64,000 bases of DNA from Anaerolineae bacterium (lineage in GTDB: Bacteria > Chloroflexota > Anaerolineae > Anaerolineales > E44-bin32), in contig DUEZ01000075.1 of assembly GCA_011174825.1 (NCBI GenBank), positions 1 to 64,000 of the forward strand. The letters are read 5' to 3'. A model generated the notes under the pieces. It was not told the origin of the DNA. It worked only from the letters and a program-made list of their open reading frames with translations, and did not search any database. Position 1 is the first letter of the stretch. Each line of letters begins with the position of its first letter. The position numbers were made by a program, and so were the translations under genes. This document shows positions 24,099 to 34,847 of this stretch, piece after piece.

Positions 24099-25034
24099 AT
24101 GCGTATCGTGTTCATGGGATCTCCTGAGTTTTCCGTCCCTAGCCTAGAAGCGTTGGCTAATGCTTATCCAATCGTCGGCGTGGTGACTCAGCCCGATCGC
24201 GGGGCTGGCAGAGGACGGAAGATCCGCCAATCGGTGGTAAAAGTTTGGAGTTCTGAGCATGCTCTCCCGATCATGCAGCCCCGCCGGATAAGGAATCCAG
24301 AGGCTATCGAGCAGCTCAAAGACTGGACCCCCGATCTCATTGTGGTCGCCGCTTTCGGTCAGATCCTACCTGAGGAGGTGCTTGAACTACCTGAGTGGGG
24401 ATGCTTAAATGTTCATGCCTCATTACTACCTCGCTGGCGAGGCGCTGCACCTATACAAGCAAGTATTTTTCATGGGGATACTGAAACGGGCATCACCATT
24501 ATGAAGATGGATGCTGGATTAGATACCGGTCCTGTTCTCACTCAGTGTTCTACACCCATTGACCCTCAGGAAACTGGCGGTCAACTTGCCGACCGTTTAT
24601 CTAAGATCGGCGCTAAACTCTTAATTGAAACGATTCCTTCCTATCTTGAGGGGTCTATTAAGCCTATTGAACAAGATCACACGAAAACAACTTACGCACC
24701 GATGTTGAAGAAAAGCGATGGAGCCCTCGATTTTAATCTGACCGCTGAAGAGTTGGAGCGTCAAGTAAGAGCTTATGAACCATGGCCAGGATCCTTCTTT
24801 ACATGGAACGGAAAACGAATCGTCGTTCGAAAAGCCCACGCAATTCCAGGCACGGCTGGAACTCCTGGAATGGTCACTGAGGTAGAGGAGCTGCCAGTCG
24901 TTTCAACATCCCAAGGTTTGCTAGTGCTCGAAATCCTCCAACCTGCTGGGCGGAAATCGATGTCGGGAGATTCATTCATTCGTGGAGCGCGAGGATTTCT
25001 CAGCACAGAATTGTATTCCCGATCAAGAGAGTAA
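24099..25034 (+). CDS. fmt: Methionyl-tRNA formyltransferase
   Basis: 311 residues. The N-terminal formyltransferase domain begins [18 protein letters not shown] and contains [17 protein letters not shown] and [17 protein letters not shown], which hold the Asn-His-Asp catalytic set and folate-binding loop. The C-terminal OB-like domain (about 205-305) binds the tRNA. It formylates initiator Met-tRNA. No peptide deformylase gene is adjacent. The stop TAA overlaps an ATG (TAATG) that can start glpK, so the two genes are co-transcribed. There is no Shine-Dalgarno site; the gene appears to be leaderless. Confidence 0.95.
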   Translation: MRIVFMGSPEFSVPSLEALANAYPIVGVVTQPDRGAGRGRKIRQSVVKVWSSEHALPIMQPRRIRNPEAIEQLKDWTPDLIVVAAFGQILPEEVLELPEWGCLNVHASLLPRWRGAAPIQASIFHGDTETGITIMKMDAGLDTGPVLTQCSTPIDPQETGGQLADRLSKIGAKLLIETIPSYLEGSIKPIEQDHTKTTYAPMLKKSDGALDFNLTAEELERQVRAYEPWPGSFFTWNGKRIVVRKAHAIPGTAGTPGMVTEVEELPVVSTSQGLLVLEILQPAGRKSMSGDSFIRGARGFLSTELYSRSRE

Positions 25035-25051
25035 TGCCATCCGAGGTTCAG

Positions 25052-26554
25052 ATGACCAAAGATCACATCCTTGCGTTAGATCAAGGGACCACCTCATCAC
25101 GAGCGATGATCTTCAATCAAAAAGGCGAAATTGTTTCCCAAGCGCAAGAAGAGTTCACTCAAATCTATCCCCAGCCAGGCTGGGTTGAGCACGACCCGGA
25201 AGCGATTTGGAACTCCCAACTCGGAACTGCTCGAAAGGCTATCTCGCAATCTGAGCTTGATCCAACAACTATCGCCGCCATAGGTGTCACGAACCAACGC
25301 GAAACAACGATCGTCTGGGAGCGAGAGACTGGAAAACCCATTCACAACGCTATCGTGTGGCAGTGCCGTCGGACTGCACCGATGTGTGATCGAATAAAGG
25401 CCGATGGCTTCGATCAATCCATACGCGAAAGAACTGGTTTGGTCGTCGATGCGTATTTCTCTGGCACAAAAATCGCCTGGCTTTTGGATAACGTCCCAGG
25501 TGCTCGGGAAAAGGCGGAACTCGGACGTCTTGCCTTCGGTACGGTAGATACGTTTCTGTTATGGAGATTGTCAGGAGGACGCCTCCATATCACGGATGCC
25601 TCAAATGCATCCCGCACATTGCTTTATAACATCCACACGCAATCCTGGGATGATGAAATCCTCGAATACCTCAGCATCCCCCCTGCCCTTCTTCCCGAGG
25701 TTAAACCCTCATCGATAATTTATGGGGAAACGGAATCGAACCTATTTGGGATTCCTGTGCCTCTCGCCGGTATCGCAGGCGATCAGCAAGCAGCGACATT
25801 CGGTCAGGCTTGCTTCCACCCTGGAATGGCAAAAAACACATATGGAACCGGGTGTTTCCTCTTACTCAACACGAATGGCAAAGCTGTTCCATCAAATTCG
25901 GGACTGCTGACTACGATCGGTTGGGATCTTGGATCTCAGCAACCAGCAACATATTGTTTGGAGGGAAGTGTTTTCATCGCCGGAGCGGCAGTTCAGTGGT
26001 TGAGAGACGAGTTGGGTCTGATTTCCCAATCACATGAAATTGAGGCTTTAGCATCAACGGTCACAGATAACGGTGGAGTATTCATCGTACCGGCGTTTGT
26101 CGGTCTTGGCGCCCCATATTGGGATCCCTACGCGCGCGGCACCATCCTCGGCTTGACCAGAGGGACCACTCGAGGTCATATCGCTCGAGCTACATTAGAG
26201 GCGATCGCTTATCAAACCTTGGATGTGCTTGAAGCGATGCGATCGGATTCAGAATTAACCTTAGAAGCGCTTCGAGTTGATGGTGGTGCTGCACGAAACG
26301 ATTTGCTGATGCAGTTTCAGGCCGATATCCTCGGTGTCCCGGTGCAGCGACCAACGATCAATGAGACGACTGCACTGGGTGCTGCATTCCTCGCAGGTCT
26401 AGCCGTCAAGTTGTGGCCTTCTCTGGATGCCATTTCTGATCTTTGGCGAAAAGAGAGTGAATTTGTTCCCACGATCTCCGAAGATCTTCGCCAGACATTG
26501 TACATTCAATGGAAGCGAGCGGTTGAGAGAAGTCGAGCATGGATTGAGATGTAA
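25052..26554 (+). CDS. glpK: Glycerol kinase
   Basis: 500 residues from ATG at 25052, where GAGG precedes by 5 bases and the family start (M[17 protein letters not shown]) aligns; an in-frame ATG at 25034, overlapping the fmt stop, would add six residues. FGGY kinase landmarks: [47 protein letters not shown] and [22 protein letters not shown]. It phosphorylates glycerol to glycerol 3-phosphate, the substrate of the GlpABC complex encoded next. The two are separated by 264 bases with palindromes and a separate promoter. Confidence 0.96.
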   Translation: MTKDHILALDQGTTSSRAMIFNQKGEIVSQAQEEFTQIYPQPGWVEHDPEAIWNSQLGTARKAISQSELDPTTIAAIGVTNQRETTIVWERETGKPIHNAIVWQCRRTAPMCDRIKADGFDQSIRERTGLVVDAYFSGTKIAWLLDNVPGAREKAELGRLAFGTVDTFLLWRLSGGRLHITDASNASRTLLYNIHTQSWDDEILEYLSIPPALLPEVKPSSIIYGETESNLFGIPVPLAGIAGDQQAATFGQACFHPGMAKNTYGTGCFLLLNTNGKAVPSNSGLLTTIGWDLGSQQPATYCLEGSVFIAGAAVQWLRDELGLISQSHEIEALASTVTDNGGVFIVPAFVGLGAPYWDPYARGTILGLTRGTTRGHIARATLEAIAYQTLDVLEAMRSDSELTLEALRVDGGAARNDLLMQFQADILGVPVQRPTINETTALGAAFLAGLAVKLWPSLDAISDLWRKESEFVPTISEDLRQTLYIQWKRAVERSRAWIEM

Positions 26555-26623
26555 GAGTGGTACAGTTATGTATTGGTATGATTCTGAAATCAAACATTCT
26601 GAAAATAACACTTATAGGTACAG

Positions 26624-26652
26624 CTTCCCGCGAGCTCGAAGCTCGCGGGAAG
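26624..26652. repeat. Perfect hairpin after glpK
   Basis: 13-bp perfect stem CTTCCCGCGAGCT / AGCTCGCGGGAAG with loop CGA, then TTTAATCC. The short T run makes it a weak terminator candidate for glpK; it could also be part of the palindromic repeat cluster that follows. Confidence 0.6.
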
Positions 26653-26662
26653 TTTAATCCTG

Positions 26663-26735
26663 GTAGGGGCAATTCACCGTTCGTGCCGCGAAAATCGGCA
26701 GCACGCCGGTGCGAGACGGCATGAATTGGACCTAC
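26663..26735. repeat. 73-bp element with inverted ends (GTAGGGGC family)
   Basis: GTAGGGGCAATTCA at the left and TGAATTGGACCTAC at the right pair at 12 of 14 positions, and the interior has a second imperfect palindrome (CCGTTCGTGCCG / CGGTGCGAGACGG). The left end matches GTAGGGGCGG of the palindromes at 61420 and 61502. It is non-coding. Confidence 0.55.
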
Positions 26736-26781
26736 GGCCTTAACAACCGTCTGACTCGATTAATTAACTCGTCCTCTATCG

Positions 26782-26809
26782 TTGACATCGTTCTATTCTA
26801 TGGCAGAAT
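26782..26809 (+). promoter_or_regulatory. Promoter of glpABC
   Basis: TTGACA (26782-26787), 16-nt spacer, CAGAAT (26804-26809) with TGG just before it. The ATG follows 9 bases after the -10, so the mRNA has a leader of about 3 nt and no ribosome site. Confidence 0.6.
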
Positions 26810-26818
26810 GGCTCCGCA

Positions 26819-28378
26819 ATGCCTGAAATCTCTACCCAACTTCTCGTTATTGGTGGTGGGGTCACCGGTCTAGGTGTGGCTTGGGACGCCTGCTTACGTG
26901 GTCTGAAAGTGGTGCTCATCGAACAAAATGACATCGGTCAAGGCACCTCTGGGCGTTACCACGGGGTATTGCATTCAGGTGCTCGTTATGCGATATCCGA
27001 TCCGGGCTCTGCCAAGGATTGCGCCACCGAGAACCCAATCATACGTCATATCGCACCCCATACGATCGAAGAAACAGGCGGATTCTTCGTCTCAACGCCT
27101 GCTGATCCCATTGATTATCCAGACCGTTGGTTTGCGGCTTGTCACGAGCATGGTGTCTATGTTGAAGAAATACCAACAGATCTTGCTCTCCGAACCGAGC
27201 CAAGCATCAATCCCCGTATCTCGCGCGCATTTCGTGTACTCGATGCATCATTAGATTCGTTCGAGCTCCTTCAAACCCTTGTCGTAGCTATCCAACGTGC
27301 AGGTGGTCAGGTGTGGCTTCGCCATCGATTAGAGGACCTAACCCTCCAAGGCGATGCGGTTGTCGGAGCGGAGGTCACAAACCTGACATCCGGGGAACGG
27401 ATCACGATTAGAGCGAATTATTTTGTAAACGCAGCTGGGCCGTGGGTTCGTCGGATCGCTAATCTTGCTGGCATTGATATCCCCATCGCTTTGGGCAAAG
27501 GGGCGATGATCGCTCTTGCTTCTCGGCCTGTGCACACCATCATCAACCGCTGTAGACCTCCTTCCGATGGGGATATCATCGTTCCTGTGGGAACTGTTGC
27601 CGTTCTCGGAACGACGGACGTTGAGGTTGAGTCACCCACAGAATTAGCTATTGGCCAAAGGGAGATCGATTTCCTCCTGGCCCAATGCGAGATCCTTTTA
27701 CCCGAACTAGCGAAGTCCCGACCACTACGCGCTTGGGCTGGCATCCGTCCTCTTTATCGATCTTCTGGTGAAGGATTTGGTCGTACAAGGGGACTTCCTC
27801 GGGGCCATGTTCTCCTCGACCATAATGACAGGGATGGTGTGAAGGGAATGGCGAGTATCTTCAGCGGGAAACTCACTACATTCCGATTGATGGCCGAACA
27901 GGCGGTGGATTTAGTAGTAGAACAAATCGGTGTAGGTCTATCTTGTCGCACGGCAGAAATTCCCTTGGATCCTGAACGCACACAATTCTTTCAGCTACCA
28001 AAACGATTTGAAGAGATTGCAACTCCTGATCAAACCGAACGAGAACAGATCATCTGTGAATGCGAATGGGTTAATCGGTCAGCGATCGAAGAAGCAATCA
28101 AATCATCCTCTTCGCTCGATCTTGATGATATTCGCAGAAAGTTGAGACTCGGTATGGGCCCCTGCCAAGCAGGTTTTTGTGGTTACCGAGCAGCGGGGAT
28201 CGCATACGAAGTAGCACCTTCCCCACATACGGATGGTCGATTGGAGGCATTTCTAAGGGCTCGTTGGCGAGGGTTACGCCCACTCGGATGGGGAGAGACA
28301 TTACGTCAGATGGAGATCACACGTAGAATATACGTCGATCTACTCCATACTCCCGAAACCCAGGAACCACCCCAATGA
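26819..28378 (+). CDS. glpA: Anaerobic glycerol-3-phosphate dehydrogenase, subunit A
   Basis: 519 residues. FAD-binding start VIGGGVTGLGVAWDACLRGLKVVLIEQNDIGQGTSGRYHGVLHSGARYA, the DAO fold through about 390, then a C-terminal [2Fe-2S]-binding BFD-like domain with ICECEWV and LGMGPCQAGFCG. The BFD extension separates GlpA from the aerobic GlpD, which lacks it. It oxidises glycerol 3-phosphate to dihydroxyacetone phosphate. First gene of glpABC; the stop overlaps glpB by 4 bases (ATGA). Confidence 0.95.
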   Translation: MPEISTQLLVIGGGVTGLGVAWDACLRGLKVVLIEQNDIGQGTSGRYHGVLHSGARYAISDPGSAKDCATENPIIRHIAPHTIEETGGFFVSTPADPIDYPDRWFAACHEHGVYVEEIPTDLALRTEPSINPRISRAFRVLDASLDSFELLQTLVVAIQRAGGQVWLRHRLEDLTLQGDAVVGAEVTNLTSGERITIRANYFVNAAGPWVRRIANLAGIDIPIALGKGAMIALASRPVHTIINRCRPPSDGDIIVPVGTVAVLGTTDVEVESPTELAIGQREIDFLLAQCEILLPELAKSRPLRAWAGIRPLYRSSGEGFGRTRGLPRGHVLLDHNDRDGVKGMASIFSGKLTTFRLMAEQAVDLVVEQIGVGLSCRTAEIPLDPERTQFFQLPKRFEEIATPDQTEREQIICECEWVNRSAIEEAIKSSSSLDLDDIRRKLRLGMGPCQAGFCGYRAAGIAYEVAPSPHTDGRLEAFLRARWRGLRPLGWGETLRQMEITRRIYVDLLHTPETQEPPQ

Positions 28379-29601
28379 CTGAGATCGTAGTCGTGGGTGG
28401 TGGACTGACTGGCCTCCTAGCTTCAATTTTTGCGGTCGATCGCGGCGCCAAGGTTACATTGGTGGCGCGTGGAAGAGGTGGACTCACGCTTTCGCACGGA
28501 TGTATCGATGTCTGGGGAAAAGCTACACCATCCCGAGCCCTAAGCCGCCTTCGAATGAGCCATCCCTATCGACTAGCTGGTGCAGAATCCCTTCGTACAG
28601 GACTAGAATTCCTAAGAGACCTCTGTCACCAAGCCGACCTCCCTTATATAGGGAATATCTCTCGTAATCTGCGATTGCCAACGGCTTTAGGCACTATCCA
28701 TACATCCGCTCTCGCCCCGAAATCCTTAGCATTAGGGGATTTGAGGGATAACACACCTATCACCATCGCTGGGGTTGATGGATTTCGTGATTTTTATCCG
28801 GAGTTGGTAGTCGCAAATCTACTTAAGGCGGGAATAGCCATTAACGACGCCCTCCAGCTCCCACTCCCATTGTCGGCTGCTCGACGCGATCCTTACGCGA
28901 TGGACTTAGCTCGCTCCTTTGATGACCAACATTTCCGGGATGAGGTCGCTCGCATATGGAAGCCTCGTCTTTCGGGTATCAAACGTCTTGGGGTGCCTGC
29001 GATTCTAGGCCTTTTCAACCCACAACTTGCACATGAAGAGCTTCAAGAGAGATTGGGGATGGCGCTCTTCGAAATCCCAACCCTACCCCCTTCATTACCC
29101 GGCTTGCGTCTTGAGCGACTCCTGCAACGTAAGGCAATGGAGATGGGTGTCTTCGTGATCGAAGGCCCGAAAGTCTTAGGACGAGTAGATGGTTCCGCGA
29201 AGCCTGCGCGAGTCTCTGGTGTGGTCCTGCAAACCGCCGGCGGAGCTCGCACCCTCACTGCTGACATTGTCCTTTTGGCTACAGGTGGCGTATTGCATGG
29301 GGGATTGGTTTTCCAGCAAAATGGGCGGGTGCAAGAGTCTGTATTGGATTTACCAGTGAGCTACGATGAGGGGAGACAACACTGGACGGCGTACTCACCG
29401 CTTGAGACTCAACCTTATGCTAACTACGGACTTCGCGTCAATGAGCAGATGCAACCCCTAGGTGCGGATGGTTTGCCTATCTATACGAATCTATTCTGCG
29501 CCGGTGGATTGATCGCTGGAGCTGATCGATCAGGTGAAGGCTCGCGCCAAGGTATTGGTGTGGCCACTGCATACCGCGCCATCGAGGCAGCGCTCGGATG
29601 A
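28375..29601 (+). CDS. glpB: Anaerobic glycerol-3-phosphate dehydrogenase, subunit B
   Basis: 408 residues. Rossmann start EIVVVGGGLTGLLASIFAVDRGAKVTLVARGRGGLTLSHGCIDVWG is typical of GlpB; the C terminus (FCAGGLIAGADRSGEGSRQGIGVATAYRA) matches as well. It carries the flavin that passes electrons from GlpA to the GlpC iron-sulfur anchor subunit. It overlaps glpA (ATGA) and glpC (ATGA), so the three are translationally coupled. Length is normal. Confidence 0.93.
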   Translation: MTEIVVVGGGLTGLLASIFAVDRGAKVTLVARGRGGLTLSHGCIDVWGKATPSRALSRLRMSHPYRLAGAESLRTGLEFLRDLCHQADLPYIGNISRNLRLPTALGTIHTSALAPKSLALGDLRDNTPITIAGVDGFRDFYPELVVANLLKAGIAINDALQLPLPLSAARRDPYAMDLARSFDDQHFRDEVARIWKPRLSGIKRLGVPAILGLFNPQLAHEELQERLGMALFEIPTLPPSLPGLRLERLLQRKAMEMGVFVIEGPKVLGRVDGSAKPARVSGVVLQTAGGARTLTADIVLLATGGVLHGGLVFQQNGRVQESVLDLPVSYDEGRQHWTAYSPLETQPYANYGLRVNEQMQPLGADGLPIYTNLFCAGGLIAGADRSGEGSRQGIGVATAYRAIEAALG

Positions 29602-30824
29602 TACGACCCGACCTCACCACAGATCAATGCCTGAAGTGCAACATCTGTACTTCAGCCTGTCCTGTCGCTTCCGTTTCCGACGATTTTCTGGGACCGAAAG
29701 CCGTTGGACCTCAAGCCGCTCGATACCGATATCCCCATCGCCCCCCATCAGTTCCCTCGCTAACCTGGTGCTCAGGGTGCGGCATCTGCTCACTCGTTTG
29801 TCCACATGGAGTGGCAGTTGCTGAGATCAACATCCAAGCCAAGGCTGAGATTGAGAAGCGGAGAAAGACCTACCTGCGAGATTATCTCATTTCACGTCCT
29901 GAACTCCTGGGGCGTCTCGCATCACCTATTGCCTCTCTCGCGAACAAATCCTTAAGCTCAAGACCAATGCGGTGGCTTCTTGAAAAATCCTTAGCCATCA
30001 GTTCCAATGCTCCACTGCCAACCTTTGCAAGCCAATCCCTTCGAACCCGTCTCCGCTCAAAATGCGTCGACACGCCTCCAGACCCTGGGTTGGAGTCAGA
30101 TCAAATGGTGGCCTTTTTCCATGGCTGCAGTAGCAACTACTACGAACCTGATTTGGGTATATTGGCAGTTACAATTCTCGAACAACTTGGGCAAAGCGTC
30201 ATTATTCCTCCACAAAAATGTTGCGGTCTGCCCTTGCAGTCAAATGGGTTATTGACCGCCGCTCGACGTTATGCTCAAGCAAACATCTCTTGGTTGGCTC
30301 CCTTTGCTCGTCGAGGGATACCGATCGTAGGGACATCGACCTCCTGCACACTCTCACTAAAGCACGACTACCGGGTGATACTTGGATTACAGGACGATGA
30401 GAGCAACATCGTCGCATCTTCAACCTTCGATTTTTTCGAGTTTCTTACTCATCAATTAGCAGATGAAATCGATCAATTAGATTTCAAACCCCTCATTGCG
30501 GATGTGATATATCACCCACCTTGTCAATTACGTAGTCATGGGATAGGTTTTCCAGCCTTGAAGATCTTAGAGCGTATCCCCGGATTGCAGATCCGTCTAT
30601 CAGAATCGGATTGCTGCGGTGTCGCTGGGACATACGGGATCAAACAGGAAAAATCTCTGGTTGCATATAATGTTGGCAGGACCATTTTCGAACAAGCAAA
30701 GCAATCGGAGGTTGACTTTGTACTCAGCGACTCCGAGACATGTCGTTGGTGGATTGCTAAACATACCGGGCTTCCAGTCTACCATCCACTAGAAATCATG
30801 GCGAAAGCGATGGACATCGTATGA
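29598..30824 (+). CDS. glpC: Anaerobic glycerol-3-phosphate dehydrogenase, iron-sulfur subunit C
   Basis: 408 residues. Two [4Fe-4S] motifs near the N terminus, CLKCNICTSACP and CSGCGICSLVCP, then two CCG (HdrD-like) domains with PQKCCGLPLQSNG and SDCCGVAGTYG. It anchors GlpAB to the membrane and donates electrons to quinone, supporting glycerol or glycerophospholipid use without GlpD. Last gene of the unit. No terminator hairpin was seen right after it. Confidence 0.94.
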   Translation: MIRPDLTTDQCLKCNICTSACPVASVSDDFLGPKAVGPQAARYRYPHRPPSVPSLTWCSGCGICSLVCPHGVAVAEINIQAKAEIEKRRKTYLRDYLISRPELLGRLASPIASLANKSLSSRPMRWLLEKSLAISSNAPLPTFASQSLRTRLRSKCVDTPPDPGLESDQMVAFFHGCSSNYYEPDLGILAVTILEQLGQSVIIPPQKCCGLPLQSNGLLTAARRYAQANISWLAPFARRGIPIVGTSTSCTLSLKHDYRVILGLQDDESNIVASSTFDFFEFLTHQLADEIDQLDFKPLIADVIYHPPCQLRSHGIGFPALKILERIPGLQIRLSESDCCGVAGTYGIKQEKSLVAYNVGRTIFEQAKQSEVDFVLSDSETCRWWIAKHTGLPVYHPLEIMAKAMDIV

Positions 30825-31128
30825 GGTACGAATCTGCTCTATCTACCTATTCCAGTAGAGGCGACTCTCATGTCTGTCCTGAACTATACCGAAGGGCCAG
30901 CGACCGTCAGGCTTCGTCGTGAGATTGCATGGTAAGCCTGTCGAACGATCAGCCAAACGGCGTGGAAGCATGACTTGCTGGAGAAATAGACGAGAATTGC
31001 GTTGGATCGGGGAATGTGTCCTGCTCTCCTGATATTGAGGTCAGTGTAGAGAAATTACAATTAGCCACATCAACTAGAGGAGAACCAAAATCTAAAACCT
31101 GATATTAAATCCTAGGAGATCAATCTCC
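30825..31128. other. Intergenic region between glpC and the amidohydrolase gene (304 bases)
   Basis: No open frame of note, no clear terminator hairpin and no strong promoter boxes were found. TAGGAGA about 12 bases before 31129 is the ribosome site of the next gene. Confidence 0.5.
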
Positions 31129-32730
31129 ATGTCTTCCTTTCAGCCCTCGGTGATTTTACACAACGGTGTAATCCATACACTTGATGAATATATTCCACGA
31201 GCGGAGTGTATAGCTATATATCAGGACAGAATCCTGGCGCTCGGGTCTGATGATGAAATCAAGGGACTTGCTGGTTCCAATACGGATGTAATAAATCTGA
31301 TGGGTCGAACCGTCTTGCCAGGATTGACCGACGCGCATATCCATCTTGAACAATATGCTTTAGCCCAGGAAAAGATCGATGTAGAAGTACCGAGCATAGA
31401 TACCTGCCTCGAAAGGGTTCGCCGAGCCGTGCTGCAGAGCGAGCCTGGAAATTGGGTGCTGGGTCATGGTTGGAATCAAAACGAGTGGGAACGATATGGC
31501 AATACAACGGATCTTGATCAGGTGTCGCCCGAAAATCCGGTCTATTTAACGGCAAAATCCCTTCATACCGGCTGGGCAAACTCAGCGGCTTTAGATCGAG
31601 CTGGCATAACCGCTGCTTCTCCCGACCCTCCTGGCGGTTATATTCAACGTGATGCGAGTGGTGTTCCTACCGGCATCCTGCTTGAAAATGCCATGGAGTT
31701 GATAACAAAGGTTATTCCAGAGCCAAGCCTCGACGGATCTGTCAACGCAATCCGCAAAGTTCAAACGCAACTGTGGCAATACGGAATCACAGGATTGCAT
31801 GATTTCGATGGATCGCGATGTTTCCAAGCCTTACAGATGTTAAATCGGGAGAGTCAACTTGGATTGCGGGTGATTAAAAACATACCTCTCGATGATCTTG
31901 AACACGCTATTCAACTCGGCCTAAGAACGGGCTTCGGAGGTGATTGGATTCGGATCGGGAATGTTAAGATTTTCGCTGACGGTGCACTCGGATCCCGTAC
32001 CGCAGCTATGATGGTACCGTATGAAGGCGAACCAGAGAACTTCGGAATGAAACTTTACAAGAAAGAGGATTTGTTAGAGATCTTCATTCGTGCCGCAAAT
32101 GCCGGTCTGGCGATGGCGGTTCACGCCATCGGCGATAAAGCTACACATGATGTACTAGATGCTTTTGCGGAGCTTCAACAATATGAGGTGGAAGAAGGTT
32201 TGTCACATTTACCTCACCGCATCGAGCATTTGCAGCTCATCCATCCAGCTTATCTTTCTCTTCCTGCGAAGCATGACATCATCGCTTCAATGCAGCCGAT
32301 TCACGCCACATCAGACATGGACATGGCGGACAGATACTGGGGGATGCGAGTGAGGTACGCCTACGCTTGGCGAAGCCAGTTGGAAGCCGGTGCTACGCTC
32401 GCATTTGGTTCTGATGCGCCGGTAGAATCCCCTAATCCATTTTGGGGTTTACACGCCGCGATCACACGTCAACGCAGAGACGGATCGCCTGGCAAAAGCG
32501 GATGGGTACCATCTGAACGGATCACACTCCATGAAGCCTTGCGAGGCTATACCCACGGACCTGCAAAAGCTGCACGGATGTCCTCGATCATCGGCCGATT
32601 AGCTGTGGGCTATATGGCAGATTTGATCGTCCTTGAGAAAGATCCCTATTCTTGCTCTCCAGAAGCAATTGCGGATCTACTGCCTATTGGAACCATGGTT
32701 GGTGGTAAATGGCGCTTCCGTGACATTTAA
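31129..32730 (+). CDS. Amidohydrolase family protein (YtcJ/imidazolonepropionase-like amidase)
   Basis: 533 residues from ATG at 31129, RBS AGGAGA. Amidohydrolase-3 pattern: N-terminal beta domain, PGLTDAHIHLEQY (metal-binding H-x-H), VLGHGWNQNEWE, IFADGALGSRTAAM, MAVHAIGDKA, HRIEHLQLIHP and FGSDAPVESPNPFWGLHAA. These are features of the YtcJ group of metal-dependent hydrolases, whose substrates are mostly unassigned. Cytoplasmic, with no signal peptide. The gene stands alone between glpC and the convergent selB gene, so context says little about substrate. Confidence 0.9.
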   Translation: MSSFQPSVILHNGVIHTLDEYIPRAECIAIYQDRILALGSDDEIKGLAGSNTDVINLMGRTVLPGLTDAHIHLEQYALAQEKIDVEVPSIDTCLERVRRAVLQSEPGNWVLGHGWNQNEWERYGNTTDLDQVSPENPVYLTAKSLHTGWANSAALDRAGITAASPDPPGGYIQRDASGVPTGILLENAMELITKVIPEPSLDGSVNAIRKVQTQLWQYGITGLHDFDGSRCFQALQMLNRESQLGLRVIKNIPLDDLEHAIQLGLRTGFGGDWIRIGNVKIFADGALGSRTAAMMVPYEGEPENFGMKLYKKEDLLEIFIRAANAGLAMAVHAIGDKATHDVLDAFAELQQYEVEEGLSHLPHRIEHLQLIHPAYLSLPAKHDIIASMQPIHATSDMDMADRYWGMRVRYAYAWRSQLEAGATLAFGSDAPVESPNPFWGLHAAITRQRRDGSPGKSGWVPSERITLHEALRGYTHGPAKAARMSSIIGRLAVGYMADLIVLEKDPYSCSPEAIADLLPIGTMVGGKWRFRDI

Positions 32731-32831
32731 ACCAATAGCTCCACTCACAATATAAAACGCGCGGGGAGTTTCCACTTAATACATCCTTCAAAGACACCAA
32801 TCTTACAATTAGCAAAAGGTTTGAGGATCGT

Positions 32832-34727
32832 TCAATTGAGTAAACGACGCGAGTCCCCCTCCCTAACCGTGACACCAATTTCGTCCAGGTACTCCATCAA
32901 CGCTAAGGCGAATTTCCTTGAGGTTCCAAACCGATCGCGCACCTGCGCAACGGTGATTGTTCCCTCATCTTCCAAAGCCTGACGGACGGTAGCGGCCATG
33001 TTTTCGAACGTCGAATGAGAGAAAACGACATCCGACGAGACTTGTATGAGCTCTCCTGTCTCAAGCAGATAAGTTAATAAATCATTACCAACCAAATCGA
33101 TACATTCCTTCACCGAAGGAGGACTGAAGGGTGATGCTCGAAATTGCTGCTTTAAGGAATTCACTAAATCCTGCTGGTTTTCGGAGAGGGTTACCTGATG
33201 TTGAGAGGAGCGAATCCGAGAGCCATCTTCGATAATCACGCCTTCTTTTTTCCCGAGTTGGAGAACAGCGTTGAAGTTCCTCGAGCCAAAATGCAGTCGA
33301 CTTTTTAACTCCTCGCGGGGAATTCCTGAGCGGAGTGGATTGAGCTCATGATAGGTTTCTAAGACATGGACAATCCTATTACATATGTTCTGCCATGTCC
33401 CCCGATCCATAATTAGCACCTCGGAGTCGGGATCTTGGGGTTTTTGTTCCAACAGGATCAACTCATCGACCGATTGGAGTTCCTCGATCGCATGCAGAGC
33501 TTCTTCCCAATTTAATCCAGCCCATTGGATGGCCTGATTAAAGGGAACGGGACCCAATCGTGAAATGGATTGAATCAACACCTCTCCTGGTGTGCCAGCG
33601 ATCAATTTTTCCAATCCCTTCAACGTTTCTATATCCTTCCGACGATGATATCGGATCGGATGAGGGTTCGCTATTCGTCCTCCACCGATCGTTATGCCAG
33701 GTGAAGGTCGACGTAGGATAAAGTGATCTTCACGAACAGCGACGACGGGTTTATTTAAAACCATCTGGAGCCAACCGTCCTCACCAGGATTTAACCTTTC
33801 TGCTCCCAGGAGTCGAATTCGTGCCATCCTCTGCGCAGCTCCGAGGTAGAGTTTAACTTGTAGATCATGTTTTAAAGGATGAACGACATCAGGGAGAAGT
33901 TGAAAGTGAACATCAACCAAACGAGTAGTGCTGTACGAACCAGGGAGGACTGCTACATCGCCCCGAAAAATCTCCCGCACCTCGACACCAGAGAGGTTTG
34001 CTGCGACCCGACTGCCTGGGACGGCTTTCTCAATTTTGGTTTTGTGTGTTTGAAGTCCGCGTATCCGCCCTTTAAAGCCCGAAGGCAGGATCTCAATATC
34101 CTGACCGATATGCAGCGAGCCATCGATTAACGTGCCGGTCACCACGGTCCCGAAACCTGCAATGGTGAAGACGCGGTCGATTAACAACCTTGGGCGTCCT
34201 AGGTCTCTCCTAACCGGTGCACCTTTGAGGACATCACTCAAGACGGTGATAAGCTCGTCCAATCCTTCCCCAGTTTTTGATGAAACAGGCACAATTTGGG
34301 TATTAGATAGATGGGTTGATCGAAGTAAACCCTCAACCTCCCCCCGAACCAACTCCAACCATCCTTCCTCTTCTACCAAATCGACTTTTGTAAGCGCGAC
34401 AATTGCTTGTTTCACTTCGAGCAAGTGAAGGATAGCGAGGTGCTCGCGCGTTTGAGGCATCACTCCCTCGTCCGCAGCGACGACGAATAATGCAGCGTCG
34501 ATGCCACCGATACCAGCCAGCATGTTTTCGATGAAATCCCGATGGCCGGGCACATCCACAATCCCGACCTCCTCGCCGGAAGGAAGTTTCATCCAGGCAA
34601 AACCCAGATCGATCGTCATCTGGCGCTCCTTTTCTTCCTTCAAACGATCCGGGTCCATCCCGGTTAGCGCCTCGACGAGTTTCGATTTGCCATGATCCAC
34701 ATGACCTGCTGTGCCTATTACTCTCAT
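32832..34727 (-). CDS. selB: Selenocysteine-specific elongation factor SelB
   Basis: 631 residues. G domain with [19 protein letters not shown], the SelB-typical [30 protein letters not shown] and TKVDL; EF-Tu-like domains II and III follow, and the C-terminal third has the winged-helix repeats that bind the SECIS hairpin (final part [23 protein letters not shown]). It delivers Sec-tRNA to UGA codons. No selA, selD, selC or obvious selenoprotein is in the window, so the rest of the system must be elsewhere if it is functional. Start ATG at 34727. A coiled-coil gene lies 120 bases upstream on the same strand. Confidence 0.95.
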   Translation of the reverse strand: MRVIGTAGHVDHGKSKLVEALTGMDPDRLKEEKERQMTIDLGFAWMKLPSGEEVGIVDVPGHRDFIENMLAGIGGIDAALFVVAADEGVMPQTREHLAILHLLEVKQAIVALTKVDLVEEEGWLELVRGEVEGLLRSTHLSNTQIVPVSSKTGEGLDELITVLSDVLKGAPVRRDLGRPRLLIDRVFTIAGFGTVVTGTLIDGSLHIGQDIEILPSGFKGRIRGLQTHKTKIEKAVPGSRVAANLSGVEVREIFRGDVAVLPGSYSTTRLVDVHFQLLPDVVHPLKHDLQVKLYLGAAQRMARIRLLGAERLNPGEDGWLQMVLNKPVVAVREDHFILRRPSPGITIGGGRIANPHPIRYHRRKDIETLKGLEKLIAGTPGEVLIQSISRLGPVPFNQAIQWAGLNWEEALHAIEELQSVDELILLEQKPQDPDSEVLIMDRGTWQNICNRIVHVLETYHELNPLRSGIPREELKSRLHFGSRNFNAVLQLGKKEGVIIEDGSRIRSSQHQVTLSENQQDLVNSLKQQFRASPFSPPSVKECIDLVGNDLLTYLLETGELIQVSSDVVFSHSTFENMAATVRQALEDEGTITVAQVRDRFGTSRKFALALMEYLDEIGVTVREGDSRRLLN

Positions 34728-34847
34728 TTTCTTGAACCCAATGGTTTAGATAAATCGCTTCTTTTTGAAGCAGAGAAACTTTTAAAAGCGTAGATAGATA
34801 ACATCTAAGTCAGTGTTACTCCATAAGAGAAGGCAGTGAGAAGAGCA

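Noticed and set aside
26624-26652. Rho-independent terminator for glpK
   Set aside because: Stem is perfect, but the T run is short; kept only as a repeat with weak terminator potential.
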